A stretch of 64,000 bases of DNA, taken from assembly GCF_900105075.1 (NCBI RefSeq), contig NZ_FNSK01000006.1, positions 1 to 64,000 on the forward strand, given 5' to 3'. Below the pieces are notes generated by a model. It worked only from the letters and a program-made list of their open reading frames with translations. It was not told where the DNA came from and did not search any database. The DNA is from Rhodobacter sp. 24-YEA-8 (GTDB lineage Bacteria > Pseudomonadota > Alphaproteobacteria > Rhodobacterales > Rhodobacteraceae). Shown one piece after another: positions 15,835-24,420 of this stretch. Both the position numbers and the translations under genes were made by a program. Positions within the stretch are counted from its first letter, which is position 1. Each line of letters starts with the position of its first letter.

Positions 15835-17073
15835 ATGAATGTATTGGTGAGTGGCGCCGGCATTGGCGGGCTGACGCTGGCCCTGATGTTGCAGGCGCGC
15901 GGCATTTCCTGCCAGATTTTCGAGGCCGCCCCCGAAATGCGCGAACTGGGCGTTGGCATCAATGTGCTGCCGCATGCGATCCGCGAGCTCACCGAGCTGG
16001 GCCTTTTGCCCGAGCTGGACCGGATCGCCATTCGCACCAGCGAATTGCGTTACCAGACAAGGCAGGGCCAGGAGGTCTGGCGCGAACCGCGCGGTGTCGA
16101 GGCTGGCGGCGACTACCCGCAATTCTCGATCCATCGCGGGCGGCTGCATAATATGCTGCGCGAGGCGGTGCTGGACCGGCTTGGCCCTGCTGCCGTGCAG
16201 CTTTCGCGTCGCAGCACCGGATTCCACCAGGATGCGGATGGCGTCAGGCTGGAATTCGACACCGGCCAGTCAGCACAGGGCGATCTTCTGGTCGCGGCGG
16301 ATGGGGTGCATTCGCCGATCCGCGCACAGCTTTACCCGAACGAACCCGGCCTGAAATGGAATGGCGTCATGATGTGGCGCGGCGCGGTCGAAACGGATGC
16401 TTTCGCAGATGGCCGCACCATGATCGTTGCAGGCGGCTTTACCTATAAACTGGTGCTCTACCCGATCGCACCCGGATCCGCACCCGGCAAGGTGCTGATG
16501 AACTGGGTCGTAACCTACCGCCCCGGTGCCGAAGGCAGCCCGACCCCGAAACGCGAGGACTGGAACCGTCAGGGCACGCTGGAAGAGCTGATCCCGCATG
16601 TGCGCGCCTTTGATGTGAATGTGATCGACCTTGAGGCGCTGGTGCGCGCCACGCCGGTCTTTCTGGAATATCCGATGTGCGACCGCGATCCGCTGCCGGG
16701 CTGGAGCCATGACCGTGTGACGCTGATCGGCGATGCCGCGCATCCGATGTATCCGGTCGGATCAAACGGCGCGAGCCAGGCGATCCTTGATACCAGAGCA
16801 CTGGCGGATCTGCTGGCCGGGGCGACGACACCGGATGCCATCCGGGCCGCACTTGCCGCCTATGATGCGGCACGCCGCCCTGTCACCGCCGAGATCGTGC
16901 GGCTGAACCGGCTTGGCGGCCCCGAAGGGCTGATCGACGAGGTCGAGCGCCGGGCGCCGGCGGGCTTCTCCGATCTCGACCAGGTGATCACGCCTGAGGA
17001 ACGCGCCGCCATCGTGCGCGGCTATGCTTCGACCGCCGGTTTTTCGGATGACCAGACCCGGAAACGCCAGTGA
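15835..17073 (+). CDS. FAD-dependent monooxygenase, PhzS/salicylate-hydroxylase-like (group A)
   Basis: The 412-residue enzyme has an N-terminal Rossmann motif GAGIGG (residue 8), the DG fold-2 motif (VAADGVHSPIR, about 155-165) and the FAD ribityl motif GDAAHPMYPVGSNGASQ (about 298-314). EPRGVEAGGDYPQFSIHRG and MMWRGAVETDAF closely recall PhzS, the phenazine-1-carboxylate-derivative hydroxylase, so an aromatic or heteroaromatic carboxylate is a reasonable substrate class (inference). The GTG at 15823 is in frame, but ATG 15835 behind GTGAGGAAAG places the Rossmann motif correctly. It is followed by a cupin gene and a binding-protein gene. Confidence 0.87.
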   Translation: MNVLVSGAGIGGLTLALMLQARGISCQIFEAAPEMRELGVGINVLPHAIRELTELGLLPELDRIAIRTSELRYQTRQGQEVWREPRGVEAGGDYPQFSIHRGRLHNMLREAVLDRLGPAAVQLSRRSTGFHQDADGVRLEFDTGQSAQGDLLVAADGVHSPIRAQLYPNEPGLKWNGVMMWRGAVETDAFADGRTMIVAGGFTYKLVLYPIAPGSAPGKVLMNWVVTYRPGAEGSPTPKREDWNRQGTLEELIPHVRAFDVNVIDLEALVRATPVFLEYPMCDRDPLPGWSHDRVTLIGDAAHPMYPVGSNGASQAILDTRALADLLAGATTPDAIRAALAAYDAARRPVTAEIVRLNRLGGPEGLIDEVERRAPAGFSDLDQVITPEERAAIVRGYASTAGFSDDQTRKRQ

Positions 17074-17138
17074 GGCGCAGAAATAGCTTTACACACAAAA
17101 TTTTTAAATCTGAATGAGATGAAGAAGGAGAGCAAAAG

Positions 17139-17615
17139 ATGACCACCCCGACCTATCCGCTGCCGCCCGTTCCCATGCCCCCCGGTGTGGTCGCCGGTGA
17201 AGATGGCATCAAAGGCATCGTCTGGAACATTCTGGGCCAGACCTATACGCCGAAATCCTGCAGCGAAAGCTCGATGTCCTGGCATGCGGTTTTCCCGCCC
17301 GGCACCTTTGTGCCGCATCACATTCATTTCACCCAGGATGAATTCGTCTATATCCTCTCGGGCGAACTCGAGGCCGAGGTCGGCGGCAAGCTGCGCCGTG
17401 CTGGCCCGGGCGATCTGGTTGTCCTGCCGCGCGGCATTGCGCATGGGCTCTTCAACCGGTCGGGGGCGGATGTGGTCGCAATGTTCTGGGTTTCCCCGAC
17501 GGCAAAGCTGTGGGAAATGTTTTCTTTGATCCATAATGTGCCGGACCCGGCCGAAGTGGTGCGGATCGCCGGCTTCCACGAGCTGGAATTCGTGCCGCCC
17601 CCGGCGCTTGACTGA
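17139..17615 (+). CDS. Stand-alone cupin protein (paralogue of the fused cupin at 21816-23060)
   Basis: The 158-residue single cupin has both metal motifs complete: HIHFTQDEFVYILSG (H-x-H-x4-E-x6-G) and GDLVVLPRGIAHGLFN (G-x5-P-x-G-x2-H-x3-N). A mononuclear metal site with three His and one Glu is therefore expected. VWNILGQTYT and the tail IHNVPDPAEVVRIA recur almost unchanged in the C-terminal domain of the hydrolase-cupin fusion 4 kb downstream. Position after a ring hydroxylase suggests a dioxygenase or isomerase step in the same pathway (inference). The RBS AAGGAGAG lies just before the ATG. Confidence 0.88.
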   Translation: MTTPTYPLPPVPMPPGVVAGEDGIKGIVWNILGQTYTPKSCSESSMSWHAVFPPGTFVPHHIHFTQDEFVYILSGELEAEVGGKLRRAGPGDLVVLPRGIAHGLFNRSGADVVAMFWVSPTAKLWEMFSLIHNVPDPAEVVRIAGFHELEFVPPPALD

Positions 17616-17627
17616 TCACGAGACCTG

Positions 17628-17717
17628 ACGGCGCGCGCCCGCCTGGCGCGCGCGCGTCCAACAAAAATTGGCCGCCAACAGACCGGCCACCAGAAAACAC
17701 TGGGCGCCAACAGGCCC
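17628..17717 (+). repeat. Three consecutive hairpins between cupin and binding-protein genes
   Basis: First, a GC-rich inverted repeat GACGGCGCGCGCC / GGCGCGCGCGCGTC lies at about 17627-17658. Second, TGGCCG (17669-17674) pairs with CGGCCA (17684-17689). Third, GGGC (17702-17705) pairs with GCCC (17714-17717). The last two share the octamer GCCAACAG in or next to the loop (17674-17681 and 17706-17713). They occupy most of the 116-bp gap on the way to the SBP gene, with no U-tract. Roles could be mRNA processing or stabilisation, or binding of a regulator to the repeated octamer. Confidence 0.5.
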
Positions 17718-17731
17718 GATGGAGGTAATAA

Positions 17732-18901
17732 ATGAATAAAGTGAAAGCATCCCTGCTGGCTGGCAGCATCCTCGCCGGGCTCGCATCCGTGGCCCGGGCC
17801 GATGATGATGTTGTCCGGATCGGCCTGATCTACACGCTGTCGGGACCGGCGGCCGTTCTGGGCGAACAGGCGCGCGACGGCTTCCAGCTGGCGCTTGACG
17901 ATCTGGGCGGCCAGATCGGCGGCAGGCAGGTCGAGCTGATCATTGTCGATGACGAACAAAAGCCCGAAGTCGCCGTCAGCCGGGCGCGCGAGCTGGTCGA
18001 GGGCAATAAGGTCGATTTTGTGGTCGGCCCGATCTTTTCCAACATCCTGAACGCGATCATGCCGCCGGTCACAGAAGGCGGCGCCTTCCTGATTTCGACC
18101 AATGCCGGCACCTCGACGCTGGCGGGCAAAGAATGCAACGCGAACCTCTTCGTGACCTCCTATCAGAATGACCAGATCCACGAGGTTTCGGGCAAGGTAG
18201 CCCAGGATCGCGGTTACCAGAATGTCTATCTGCTGGCGCCGAACTATCAGGCCGGCAAAGACGCGATGGAAGGCTTCAAGCATTCCTATAAAGGCGGCAT
18301 TGCCGATGAGATGCTGGTCCCGCTGGGGCAACTGGATTTCTCGGCCGAGCTGGCACAGATCGCCGCGACCGGCCCGGATGCGATCTATGCCTTCATGCCG
18401 GGCGGCATGGGTGTTAATCTGGTCAAGCAGTTCAACCAGGCCGGCATGAGCGGCATTCCCTTCCTCTCGGCCTTTACGGTGGACGAATCCACCCTTCCGG
18501 CGCAGCAGGATGCCGCGCTTGAGATGTTTGCCGGGTCGAACTGGGCACCTGATCTCGACACGCCGCAATCACTGGCTTTCACCGATGCTTTTATCGCCAA
18601 ATATGACAAAGTGCCCGCGACTTTCGCGATGCAGGCCTATGATGCGGCGCTGCTGATCGACAGCGCGGTCAAAGCGGTGGATGGCAAAATGTCGGACCGG
18701 GACGGGCTGCGCACCGCGATGCAGAAAGCCGAGTTCACCTCGCTGCGCGGCGATTTCTCGTTCGGCAAGAACCACTTCCCGATTCAGGATTTCTACCTGA
18801 CCAAAGTCGTGAAACGGGAAGATGGCCGCTATGCCACCTCGGTGGTCGAGAAGATCTTCGATGACTACCAGGACACCTATGTCAATGATTGCGGCTTGTA
18901 A
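17732..18901 (+). CDS. Periplasmic binding protein, HAAT/Peripla_BP_6 family (LivJ-like)
   Basis: The 389-residue protein starts with a signal peptide (MNKVKASLLAGSILAG… ARA, cleavage near residue 23), then DDVVRIGLIYTLSGPAAVLGEQARDG, the classic start of branched-chain-type binding proteins. Later segments (VVGPIFSNILNAI, DAIYAFMPGGMGVNLVKQF) fit the family. It is the only binding protein near the LivHMGF transporter, although 3.3 kb and two enzyme genes separate them. Its ligand is therefore probably the substrate of the local pathway rather than leucine (inference). RBS GGAGGT lies upstream of ATG 17732, and a strong terminator follows. Confidence 0.9.
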   Translation: MNKVKASLLAGSILAGLASVARADDDVVRIGLIYTLSGPAAVLGEQARDGFQLALDDLGGQIGGRQVELIIVDDEQKPEVAVSRARELVEGNKVDFVVGPIFSNILNAIMPPVTEGGAFLISTNAGTSTLAGKECNANLFVTSYQNDQIHEVSGKVAQDRGYQNVYLLAPNYQAGKDAMEGFKHSYKGGIADEMLVPLGQLDFSAELAQIAATGPDAIYAFMPGGMGVNLVKQFNQAGMSGIPFLSAFTVDESTLPAQQDAALEMFAGSNWAPDLDTPQSLAFTDAFIAKYDKVPATFAMQAYDAALLIDSAVKAVDGKMSDRDGLRTAMQKAEFTSLRGDFSFGKNHFPIQDFYLTKVVKREDGRYATSVVEKIFDDYQDTYVNDCGL

Positions 18902-18924
18902 GCCGGAGCATCGGCCCTGACCCG

Positions 18925-18952
18925 AAAAGACCGCCCCCGGGCGGTCTTTTTT
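18925..18952 (+). terminator. Rho-independent terminator after binding-protein gene
   Basis: AAAAGACCGCCC (18925-18936) pairs with GGGCGGTCTTTT (18939-18950) and is followed by more T residues. It lies 24 bp after the SBP stop. The symmetrical A/T flanks let it act on both strands, so it also closes the converging LuxR-type gene. Confidence 0.85.
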
Positions 18953-18982
18953 GCTTCTGCCCCCCGGGCCAGATCCCCCGGC

Positions 18983-19795
18983 CTAATGCAAAAACCCCTG
19001 GCGCAGCAGGGCGACGGCAAGAGCGGTGCGATTGTCGGCCCGCAGCCTTTGCGCAAGGCGCTGGACATATTCCTTGATCGTATGTTCCGAAAGCCCCACG
19101 GCCCGGGCGATTTCCTTGTTTGAAAACCCTTCGCAGACGAGGGCAGCAACCCGCGCCTGCTGCGGCGGCAGGTCGCCCGCGACAGGGGTAGGCCGCACCA
19201 GCGAGCGCAGTGCGATCCCGGCGCCCCGGCACAAAAAAACCAGCTGCTCACGCGCCTGGGGCGTGAAAGGTCCGGTGCGCTGCAGCGTGGCAGTATAGAT
19301 GACCCCCATCGTCGCCGCGTCGATCGGGATCAGCCCGCACATATTATGCCCAAGCCCCCAGGAGCTGAGCAATTCTCGCAACCCGCTGCGCGCCCAGTCC
19401 GCCTCGCCAAGACAGGTCCGGCCATCGGTGACGGGCACCTGCGCGCTCAGCTGCCGGATCAGCGGATCATCGGTGCCGTAAAGCGTTGCATAATCTTCCA
19501 GAAAACCACCCGGCACACCGCTGGAATACAGCAGTTCCGGCACGCCGCTGCGCAGAACATAGATCCCCATCCCCGAAGCGCCGCAATGCCGTTCCAGCGC
19601 GGCATGACATTGCGCGCCAAGCAACGGGATGGAGGCCGCAGAAATAACCTCCATCAGCTCCGCAGCGCTGAGATCGGCAGAGAGTGGCGCTGCGGTCATG
19701 GTCCAGTCCGAAAGTGCGGCCGGAAGTGGCCTGCGTCGCACAGTTTCAGAGGAGAGGATGATTCGGTCAATTCTGTCTGCAACTTTCATGATCAT
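18983..19795 (-). CDS. LuxR-family transcriptional regulator with N-terminal sensor domain
   Basis: The 270-residue protein has an N-terminal domain (about residues 55-200) resembling the autoinducer-binding fold (LLYSSGVPGGFLEDYATLYGTDDPLIRQ). Its C-terminal LuxR helix-turn-helix reads QARVAALVCEGFSNKEIARAVGLSEHTIKEYVQRL. No luxI-type synthase is seen in the window, so it would be a solo responding to a foreign homoserine lactone or, more likely here, a pathway metabolite (inference). The start is uncertain by a few codons. It diverges from the two-component flavin monooxygenase gene across about 225 bp. Confidence 0.85.
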   Translation of the reverse strand: MIMKVADRIDRIILSSETVRRRPLPAALSDWTMTAAPLSADLSAAELMEVISAASIPLLGAQCHAALERHCGASGMGIYVLRSGVPELLYSSGVPGGFLEDYATLYGTDDPLIRQLSAQVPVTDGRTCLGEADWARSGLRELLSSWGLGHNMCGLIPIDAATMGVIYTATLQRTGPFTPQAREQLVFLCRGAGIALRSLVRPTPVAGDLPPQQARVAALVCEGFSNKEIARAVGLSEHTIKEYVQRLAQRLRADNRTALAVALLRQGFLH

Positions 19796-19850
19796 TCGGG
19801 TGTAAAAATTTCGTAGTCAAAGCATTCCTGCCGCCAGCCCGCCGCAACAG

Positions 19851-19867
19851 CCCCCCTGTTCGGGGGG
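19851..19867. repeat. C6/G6 hairpin in the luxR-monooxygenase divergent gap
   Basis: CCCCCC (19851-19856) pairs with GGGGGG (19862-19867) around TGTTC. It sits in the 226-bp gap between the LuxR-type gene (minus) and the flavin monooxygenase gene (plus). No U-tract follows, and it may lie in the 5' leader of one of them. Confidence 0.4.
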
Positions 19868-20021
19868 ATTGAGGCGGGCCGGCCCCAACCACCAGGATCG
19901 TCCGACAGATCGGCCCTGTCTCCGCCCGCGCGGCGCGGCAGGCCGATTTGCGCAGTTCTTTAAAAGCGGCCAGCCCCGGCAAGGGGTGCAGATACGAGTC
20001 GCGCTACAGAGAGGTATCCGG

Positions 20022-21242
20022 ATGAACATCAACGTGACCGCAGAGCCGCCGACCGCCACAGAGCTGATGGCACGCGCAGAGGCGCTTCTGCCACTGATCG
20101 AGGCGCAATCGGCCGAAGCGGAACGGCTCGGGCATCTGACCGATGAGGTCGTGCGCGAATTGCGCAAAGCCGGGCTTTTCACCATGCTTTATCCCCGCGT
20201 GGTCGGCGGCCCTGAGATCAGCCATTTCGATGCGATGCTGATCCATGAAAAGATCACCTATGCTCATGCTTCCGCCGGCTGGTATGTCGGCGTGAACAAT
20301 ATGGAAGGCACCACCATGGCGGTCTATATTGACCAGGCCGGGGTGGATCATGTCTTCGCAAAAGGCGTTGATATCACCATCGCCGGCAATGGCGTGCCGC
20401 GCGGTTTCGCCCGCAAGACCGATGGCGGTTACATGATCTGGGGCCAATGGGCCTATGGCAGCGGTATCCAGCACGCCGACTGGATCCATACCGGCGCCTT
20501 CCTTGTGGATGAGGCGGGCGAGATGATCATGGGGCCGGGAGGCCCGAAAGTGATCATCGCCCATCACCCGCGCGAGACGATCGAGCTGAAAGGCAACTGG
20601 GATGTGCTGGGGCTGCGCGCCACCGGCAGCTTTGATTACGCCGTCAAAGAGGGAACCGAGATCTTTGTCCCCGATGAAATGGTCTATGATTTCGATATCG
20701 AGGCGCCTTTGCGCGGCTCGCATCAGGGCACGATCGGGCTTGCCGGCTTCAGCGCCTGGGCCCATACCTCCTTTGCGCTTGGCACCGGGCGGCGGATACT
20801 CGACGAGCTGATCAAGGTCATCGTTCCGCGCCGCGATGCCTTTGGCCCCTCGGCCCAGAGCGCCAGTTTCAGGTTCCAGTTTGCCCAGAACGAGGCCAAA
20901 TTCCGCGCCATGCGGGCCCTGGTGCTGGAGACCTGGAAAGGCGCATCGGACACGCTGGAGGCCGGACAACCGCTCAGCCAGCATCAGATGACGATGATCA
21001 AGCTCTGCCTGCGCTACAGCCATGATGTGATCTCTGACATTGCGACCTTTGCCCATAGGGCGGCGCGCGGCGCCTCGCTGCACAATACCGTCATGCAGCG
21101 GGTTTACCGCGATATTCACGCGGGCACCCAGCATATCCTGATGTCGGATCAGATCTTTGAGGAATGCGGCCGCGCGCTGATGGGAACCACCGATCCCAAT
21201 GCGCCCTGGACGGTGTTCGGCGTGGCAGACGGGGGCAAATGA
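20022..21242 (+). CDS. Acyl-CoA-dehydrogenase-fold flavin monooxygenase (group D, HsaA/DszC/HpaB-like)
   Basis: The 406-residue enzyme has an acyl-CoA dehydrogenase fold without the catalytic base signature of true dehydrogenases. Segments HASAGWYVGVNN (about 82-93), GNGVPRGFARKTDGGYMIWGQWAYGSG-like mid-domain and GLRATGSFDYAV (about 201-212) match the two-component aromatic/N- or S-oxygenating monooxygenases. These take reduced FMN from a partner reductase, and such a reductase is encoded 1 nt downstream. The frame is open upstream to 19869, but ATG 20022 has an AGAGAGG ribosome-binding site and the expected N-terminus. It heads an operon with the reductase, hydrolase-cupin and MFS genes. 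Confidence 0.87.
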   Translation: MNINVTAEPPTATELMARAEALLPLIEAQSAEAERLGHLTDEVVRELRKAGLFTMLYPRVVGGPEISHFDAMLIHEKITYAHASAGWYVGVNNMEGTTMAVYIDQAGVDHVFAKGVDITIAGNGVPRGFARKTDGGYMIWGQWAYGSGIQHADWIHTGAFLVDEAGEMIMGPGGPKVIIAHHPRETIELKGNWDVLGLRATGSFDYAVKEGTEIFVPDEMVYDFDIEAPLRGSHQGTIGLAGFSAWAHTSFALGTGRRILDELIKVIVPRRDAFGPSAQSASFRFQFAQNEAKFRAMRALVLETWKGASDTLEAGQPLSQHQMTMIKLCLRYSHDVISDIATFAHRAARGASLHNTVMQRVYRDIHAGTQHILMSDQIFEECGRALMGTTDPNAPWTVFGVADGGK

Positions 21243-21243
21243 C

Positions 21244-21783
21244 GTGCCCCCGGTCCTCGCGTTTTCCGCAACGAGCTGGCGCCCCGCCAGCCCGCGCCGC
21301 CTCGTCGAGGCGGCGGTCGACCGGCTGGACCGGTTGCATGGGATCGGGGCAGAGACCTGCGATCTGCTGGATGCAGGCCCCGGCATTGCCGCCTTTCGCC
21401 GCGAGGAGATGGGCGCTGACGCTCAGGCTCTTATCGCGCGGATCGAGGCGGCGCCGGCGCTGATCATCGGCTGCCCGGTGTTTCAGGGCGGTTATCCGGG
21501 CCTCTTCAAGCATCTCTTCGACCAGATCCCGCCGGGTGTCCTGAAAGGCCGCCCGGTGCTGATCACGGCCTGCGGCGGGGGATTGCGCCATGCGCTGGTG
21601 GTCGAACATCAGCTGCGCCCGCTTTTTGGCTTCTTTGAGGCGCTGACCATGCCCACGGCAGTCTATGCCTGCGCGCCGGAACTCGACGCGGATGACGCCC
21701 CGACCGGGGCGCTCGCACAACGGCTCGAGACCGGCGTGGCCCAGCTCGCCGCGTCTTTGCGTGAAATCCGCTGCGCCGCCTGA
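21244..21783 (+). CDS. NADPH-dependent FMN reductase (SsuE/MsuE-like)
   Basis: The 179-residue flavodoxin-like protein has VLAFSATSWRPASPRRLVEAA at its N-terminus (S-x-R-x-x-S/R phosphate loop of the SsuE family), SPVF-like GCPVFQGGYPGLFKHLFDQI (about residue 77) and ACGGGLRHALVVEHQLRPLF (about 109). These are all hallmarks of reductases that feed FMNH2 to a monooxygenase. A GTG start at 21244 is inferred, because it follows the monooxygenase TGA (21240-21242) by 1 nt and gives the family N-terminus. Its obvious partner is the upstream group D monooxygenase. Confidence 0.87.
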   Translation: MPPVLAFSATSWRPASPRRLVEAAVDRLDRLHGIGAETCDLLDAGPGIAAFRREEMGADAQALIARIEAAPALIIGCPVFQGGYPGLFKHLFDQIPPGVLKGRPVLITACGGGLRHALVVEHQLRPLFGFFEALTMPTAVYACAPELDADDAPTGALAQRLETGVAQLAASLREIRCAA

Positions 21784-21815
21784 GGCGCTGCCCCACCAAC
21801 ATCACAGGAGCAGAC

Positions 21816-23060
21816 ATGTCTGACCCACTCGCAAATCTGACCGCCGGATTTCACCGGCAGGATCTGGTCGTGAATGGCATCCGCACCGCCGTTCTGACCC
21901 TCGGGCAAGGGCCCGATCTCGTCTTTCTGCATGGCACCGGCACCTTTACCGGGTTCGAGGCCGCGCGGCACTGGGCAGCCACGCATCGGGTGGTCATCCC
22001 CTTCCATCCCGGCTTTGGTCTCAGCGACGACGCGCCCGGGATCACGACCATCGAGGATGTGGTCTTCCATTACATGGCGCTGTTTGACGCGCTGAAGATG
22101 GAGCAGTTCGCGCTGGCGGGATTTTCGCTTGGCGGCTGGATCGCGGCCGAATTCGCGGTGCGACAGCCCGGGCGCGTCTCGGGCCTCGTGCTGATCGCAC
22201 CGGCCGGTCTGATCAGCGAGGCCGCCCCCGCACCTGCGATGACCTCAATCACCCCGCCTGAACTGCCGGCCTATCTGGCGCATGATCCGGCCAGGATCCT
22301 GCCGCTCTTCCCCGCCGCCCCGGATCCGGCTTTCGATGCGGCCCTCGGGCGCGAGGTCGGTGGCTTTCTGAAACTCTCGGCGCCCCATCCCGAAGGGAAC
22401 CCGGATCTGGCGCGCAGGCTCTGGCGTCTGACGATGCCGGTTCTGCTGCTCTGGGGGGCAGAAGACCGTTTGCGCCCGACTGGCCAGGCGCAGGACTGGC
22501 TGGCACAGCTGCCCGGGGCCGAGCTTGCGCTGGTTCCGGCGACGGGTCACCTCGTCCTGGAAGAAACGCCTGAAAGCGCCGGCCTCGTGACCGGGTTCCT
22601 TGCCCGCACAGTGCCCGCCATGCCCGGCGGCATCACCGCGCAATCGGGTGCCTGGGAAAGCGTGACCTGGAACATTCTCGGCCAGACCTATACGCTGAAA
22701 CAGGCCGGGCCTGACAGCATGGCCTGGCATGCGATTTTCCCCGCCGACACTTTCGTGCCGCCGCATGTCCATCCGGATCAGGACGAATTCATCTGGGTGC
22801 TCAGCGGAGAATATACGATCCGCCTCAACGGGGCCGAGCAAAAGGCCCGTCCCGGAGATCTGGTGGTGATGCCGCGTGGGATCCCGCATGGGATCTTCAA
22901 CCTCTCGGGCAGTGAAGCCACCTGCCTGTTCTGGGTCGCGCCCACCCGCGATCTGCGCGCGCTCTTCGAGGCGATCCATCAGGTGCCGGACCCGGCCGAG
23001 GTGGTGCGCCTGGCTGCTCTGCACAATATCCACTTCCTGCCGCCACCCGCCGGGGCCTGA
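21816..23060 (+). CDS. Alpha/beta hydrolase fused to a C-terminal cupin domain
   Basis: This 414-residue fusion protein has two domains. Residues 1-265 form an alpha/beta hydrolase with oxyanion segment FLHGTGTF, nucleophile elbow GFSLGGW (Ser about residue 106), acid region WGAEDRLRP and catalytic His in ATGHLVLEE. It resembles C-C-bond or ester hydrolases of aromatic pathways. Residues 270-414 form a complete cupin (HVHPDQDEFIWVLSG; GDLVVMPRGIPHGIFN), closely related to the stand-alone cupin at 17139-17615 (shared VWNILGQTYT, HQVPDPAEVVRLA). The fusion implies two successive reactions on one substrate (inference). It follows the FMN reductase gene, with RBS AGGAG before the ATG. Confidence 0.88.
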   Translation: MSDPLANLTAGFHRQDLVVNGIRTAVLTLGQGPDLVFLHGTGTFTGFEAARHWAATHRVVIPFHPGFGLSDDAPGITTIEDVVFHYMALFDALKMEQFALAGFSLGGWIAAEFAVRQPGRVSGLVLIAPAGLISEAAPAPAMTSITPPELPAYLAHDPARILPLFPAAPDPAFDAALGREVGGFLKLSAPHPEGNPDLARRLWRLTMPVLLLWGAEDRLRPTGQAQDWLAQLPGAELALVPATGHLVLEETPESAGLVTGFLARTVPAMPGGITAQSGAWESVTWNILGQTYTLKQAGPDSMAWHAIFPADTFVPPHVHPDQDEFIWVLSGEYTIRLNGAEQKARPGDLVVMPRGIPHGIFNLSGSEATCLFWVAPTRDLRALFEAIHQVPDPAEVVRLAALHNIHFLPPPAGA

Positions 23061-23145
23061 CCCCGGTACCCTCTCCCGCGCCGGGGCGGGAGGGGGGGAT
23101 GGCCTGAATCCGGCGAAAAAACAAAAATCAACAGGGACTGATGAA

Positions 23146-24411
23146 ATGACAACATGGGACAATCTTGCCCCGCCTGATCAGGCAAGGATCAGGCGCTGGC
23201 AATGGGGAGTGCTGGCGCTCGGGCTGTTTTGCGAGATCATGCTGGCGGCGGACTGGTATGGTCTGGCCGCCGTTCTGCCTTTCCTGTCACCTGATCTCGG
23301 GCTGGACGAGGCCCAGGCCGGCTTTGCCCAGGGCATTTTCGCGCTGACCTATGGGCTTGGCATGGTGGTCTGGTCGGCGCTCAGCCGCGACTGGTCGGCG
23401 CGGGCGATGCTGTTGACCGGGCTGATCGGCACCACCATCGGCATGGGCCTGCAGATCTATGTGCAAAGCTACGGTCAATTGCTGACGCTGCGGCTGATCA
23501 TCGGCTTTTTCGACGCGGGCGTCTTTATCGGGGTGATGAAGCTTTTGCTGGCCTGGTTCCCGCCCGCACGGCGCGGGCTGGTGGTCGGTCTGATCCTTGC
23601 GGCCTACAGCCTTGCGATCACGCTGGATTTCGCCATCGGGATTCCGCTGACCATCAGCTATGGCTGGCGCAATTTCTTTGCGATCCTGACCTGCGGCACC
23701 GCATTTGCGGCGGGGCTGGTGCTTTTGTTCGCAAAACCCGGCCCGGCGGCGCTTGGGTCAGCCTTTGCCGGGTTCAGATGGTCTGGCGAGCCACCAAACC
23801 CCGACAGGCTGGAGCTTGCATCGATCTTCCGCAAGCCCTGGGTCTATATCGCGGGCTTCGGCATCGCGTCCTGCACCTTTGCCATCGCGGGCACGGCCAC
23901 CTGGGTTGTACCGGCCTTTATCACGCATCAGGCAATGCCCGAGGCCAGCGCTGCGCTGATCGGCACGCTGATGGGCCTGTCGCAGGTGGTCTTCCTGGTG
24001 ATCGGCGGACTTATGGCCGACAAAGGCGACAAGCTGAAGCTGATCCGCGTCTCGGTCATCATGGCGATCCTCACCGGCCTGATGTTTCTGGCCGCAACGC
24101 TCTGGGCGCTGCCCTTTGCGGTTCTGGTTCTCATGGCGGCGATCAGCGGCATCGCCGTGATCGGCGGCGGTGCGATCTTTGCACTGATCTCGGACACCTA
24201 CGCCCCGGCGCTGGCTTCGGCCGCGATCGGTTATGCCGAGGTCTTCGGCATCCTGTCGAGCTTTGTCGCGCCGAGCATCATGGGCGTGATCATTCGCGGC
24301 AGCGGCGGTTTTCCGATGGCCTTCACCGCCTTTGTCATTGCCGAAGCGCTGTTCCTCATCGTGCTGATGACGCTATGCGCAAAGCGGCGGCTGCCGGTGG
24401 CAAGCCTCTGA
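23146..24411 (+). CDS. MFS transporter
   Basis: The 421-residue protein has 12 predicted hydrophobic segments, a short hydrophilic N-terminus (MTTWDNLAPPDQARIRRWQWG), and the MFS loop-2 region between helices 2 and 3 (LSRDWSARAML). A central hydrophilic loop lies at about residues 200-230. The frame is open upstream to 22876, but ATG 23146 behind AGGGACTGATGA gives the expected topology; a nearby ATG at 23141 is out of frame. As the last gene of the monooxygenase operon it probably imports the substrate or exports an intermediate. A bidirectional terminator follows. Confidence 0.88.
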   Translation: MTTWDNLAPPDQARIRRWQWGVLALGLFCEIMLAADWYGLAAVLPFLSPDLGLDEAQAGFAQGIFALTYGLGMVVWSALSRDWSARAMLLTGLIGTTIGMGLQIYVQSYGQLLTLRLIIGFFDAGVFIGVMKLLLAWFPPARRGLVVGLILAAYSLAITLDFAIGIPLTISYGWRNFFAILTCGTAFAAGLVLLFAKPGPAALGSAFAGFRWSGEPPNPDRLELASIFRKPWVYIAGFGIASCTFAIAGTATWVVPAFITHQAMPEASAALIGTLMGLSQVVFLVIGGLMADKGDKLKLIRVSVIMAILTGLMFLAATLWALPFAVLVLMAAISGIAVIGGGAIFALISDTYAPALASAAIGYAEVFGILSSFVAPSIMGVIIRGSGGFPMAFTAFVIAEALFLIVLMTLCAKRRLPVASL

Positions 24412-24420
24412 TCGAAACGC

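Noticed and set aside
15835..17073. Phenazine biosynthesis, from the PhzS likeness of the FAD monooxygenase
   Set aside because: No phzA-G or phzM homologue is present, and the surrounding genes are catabolic and uptake genes, so the similarity is taken as substrate-class information only.
20004..21386. 460-codon minus-strand frame opposite the group D monooxygenase
   Set aside because: Shadow of a well-supported gene. Composition (His, Gly, Asp, Arg) and lack of any domain argue against coding.
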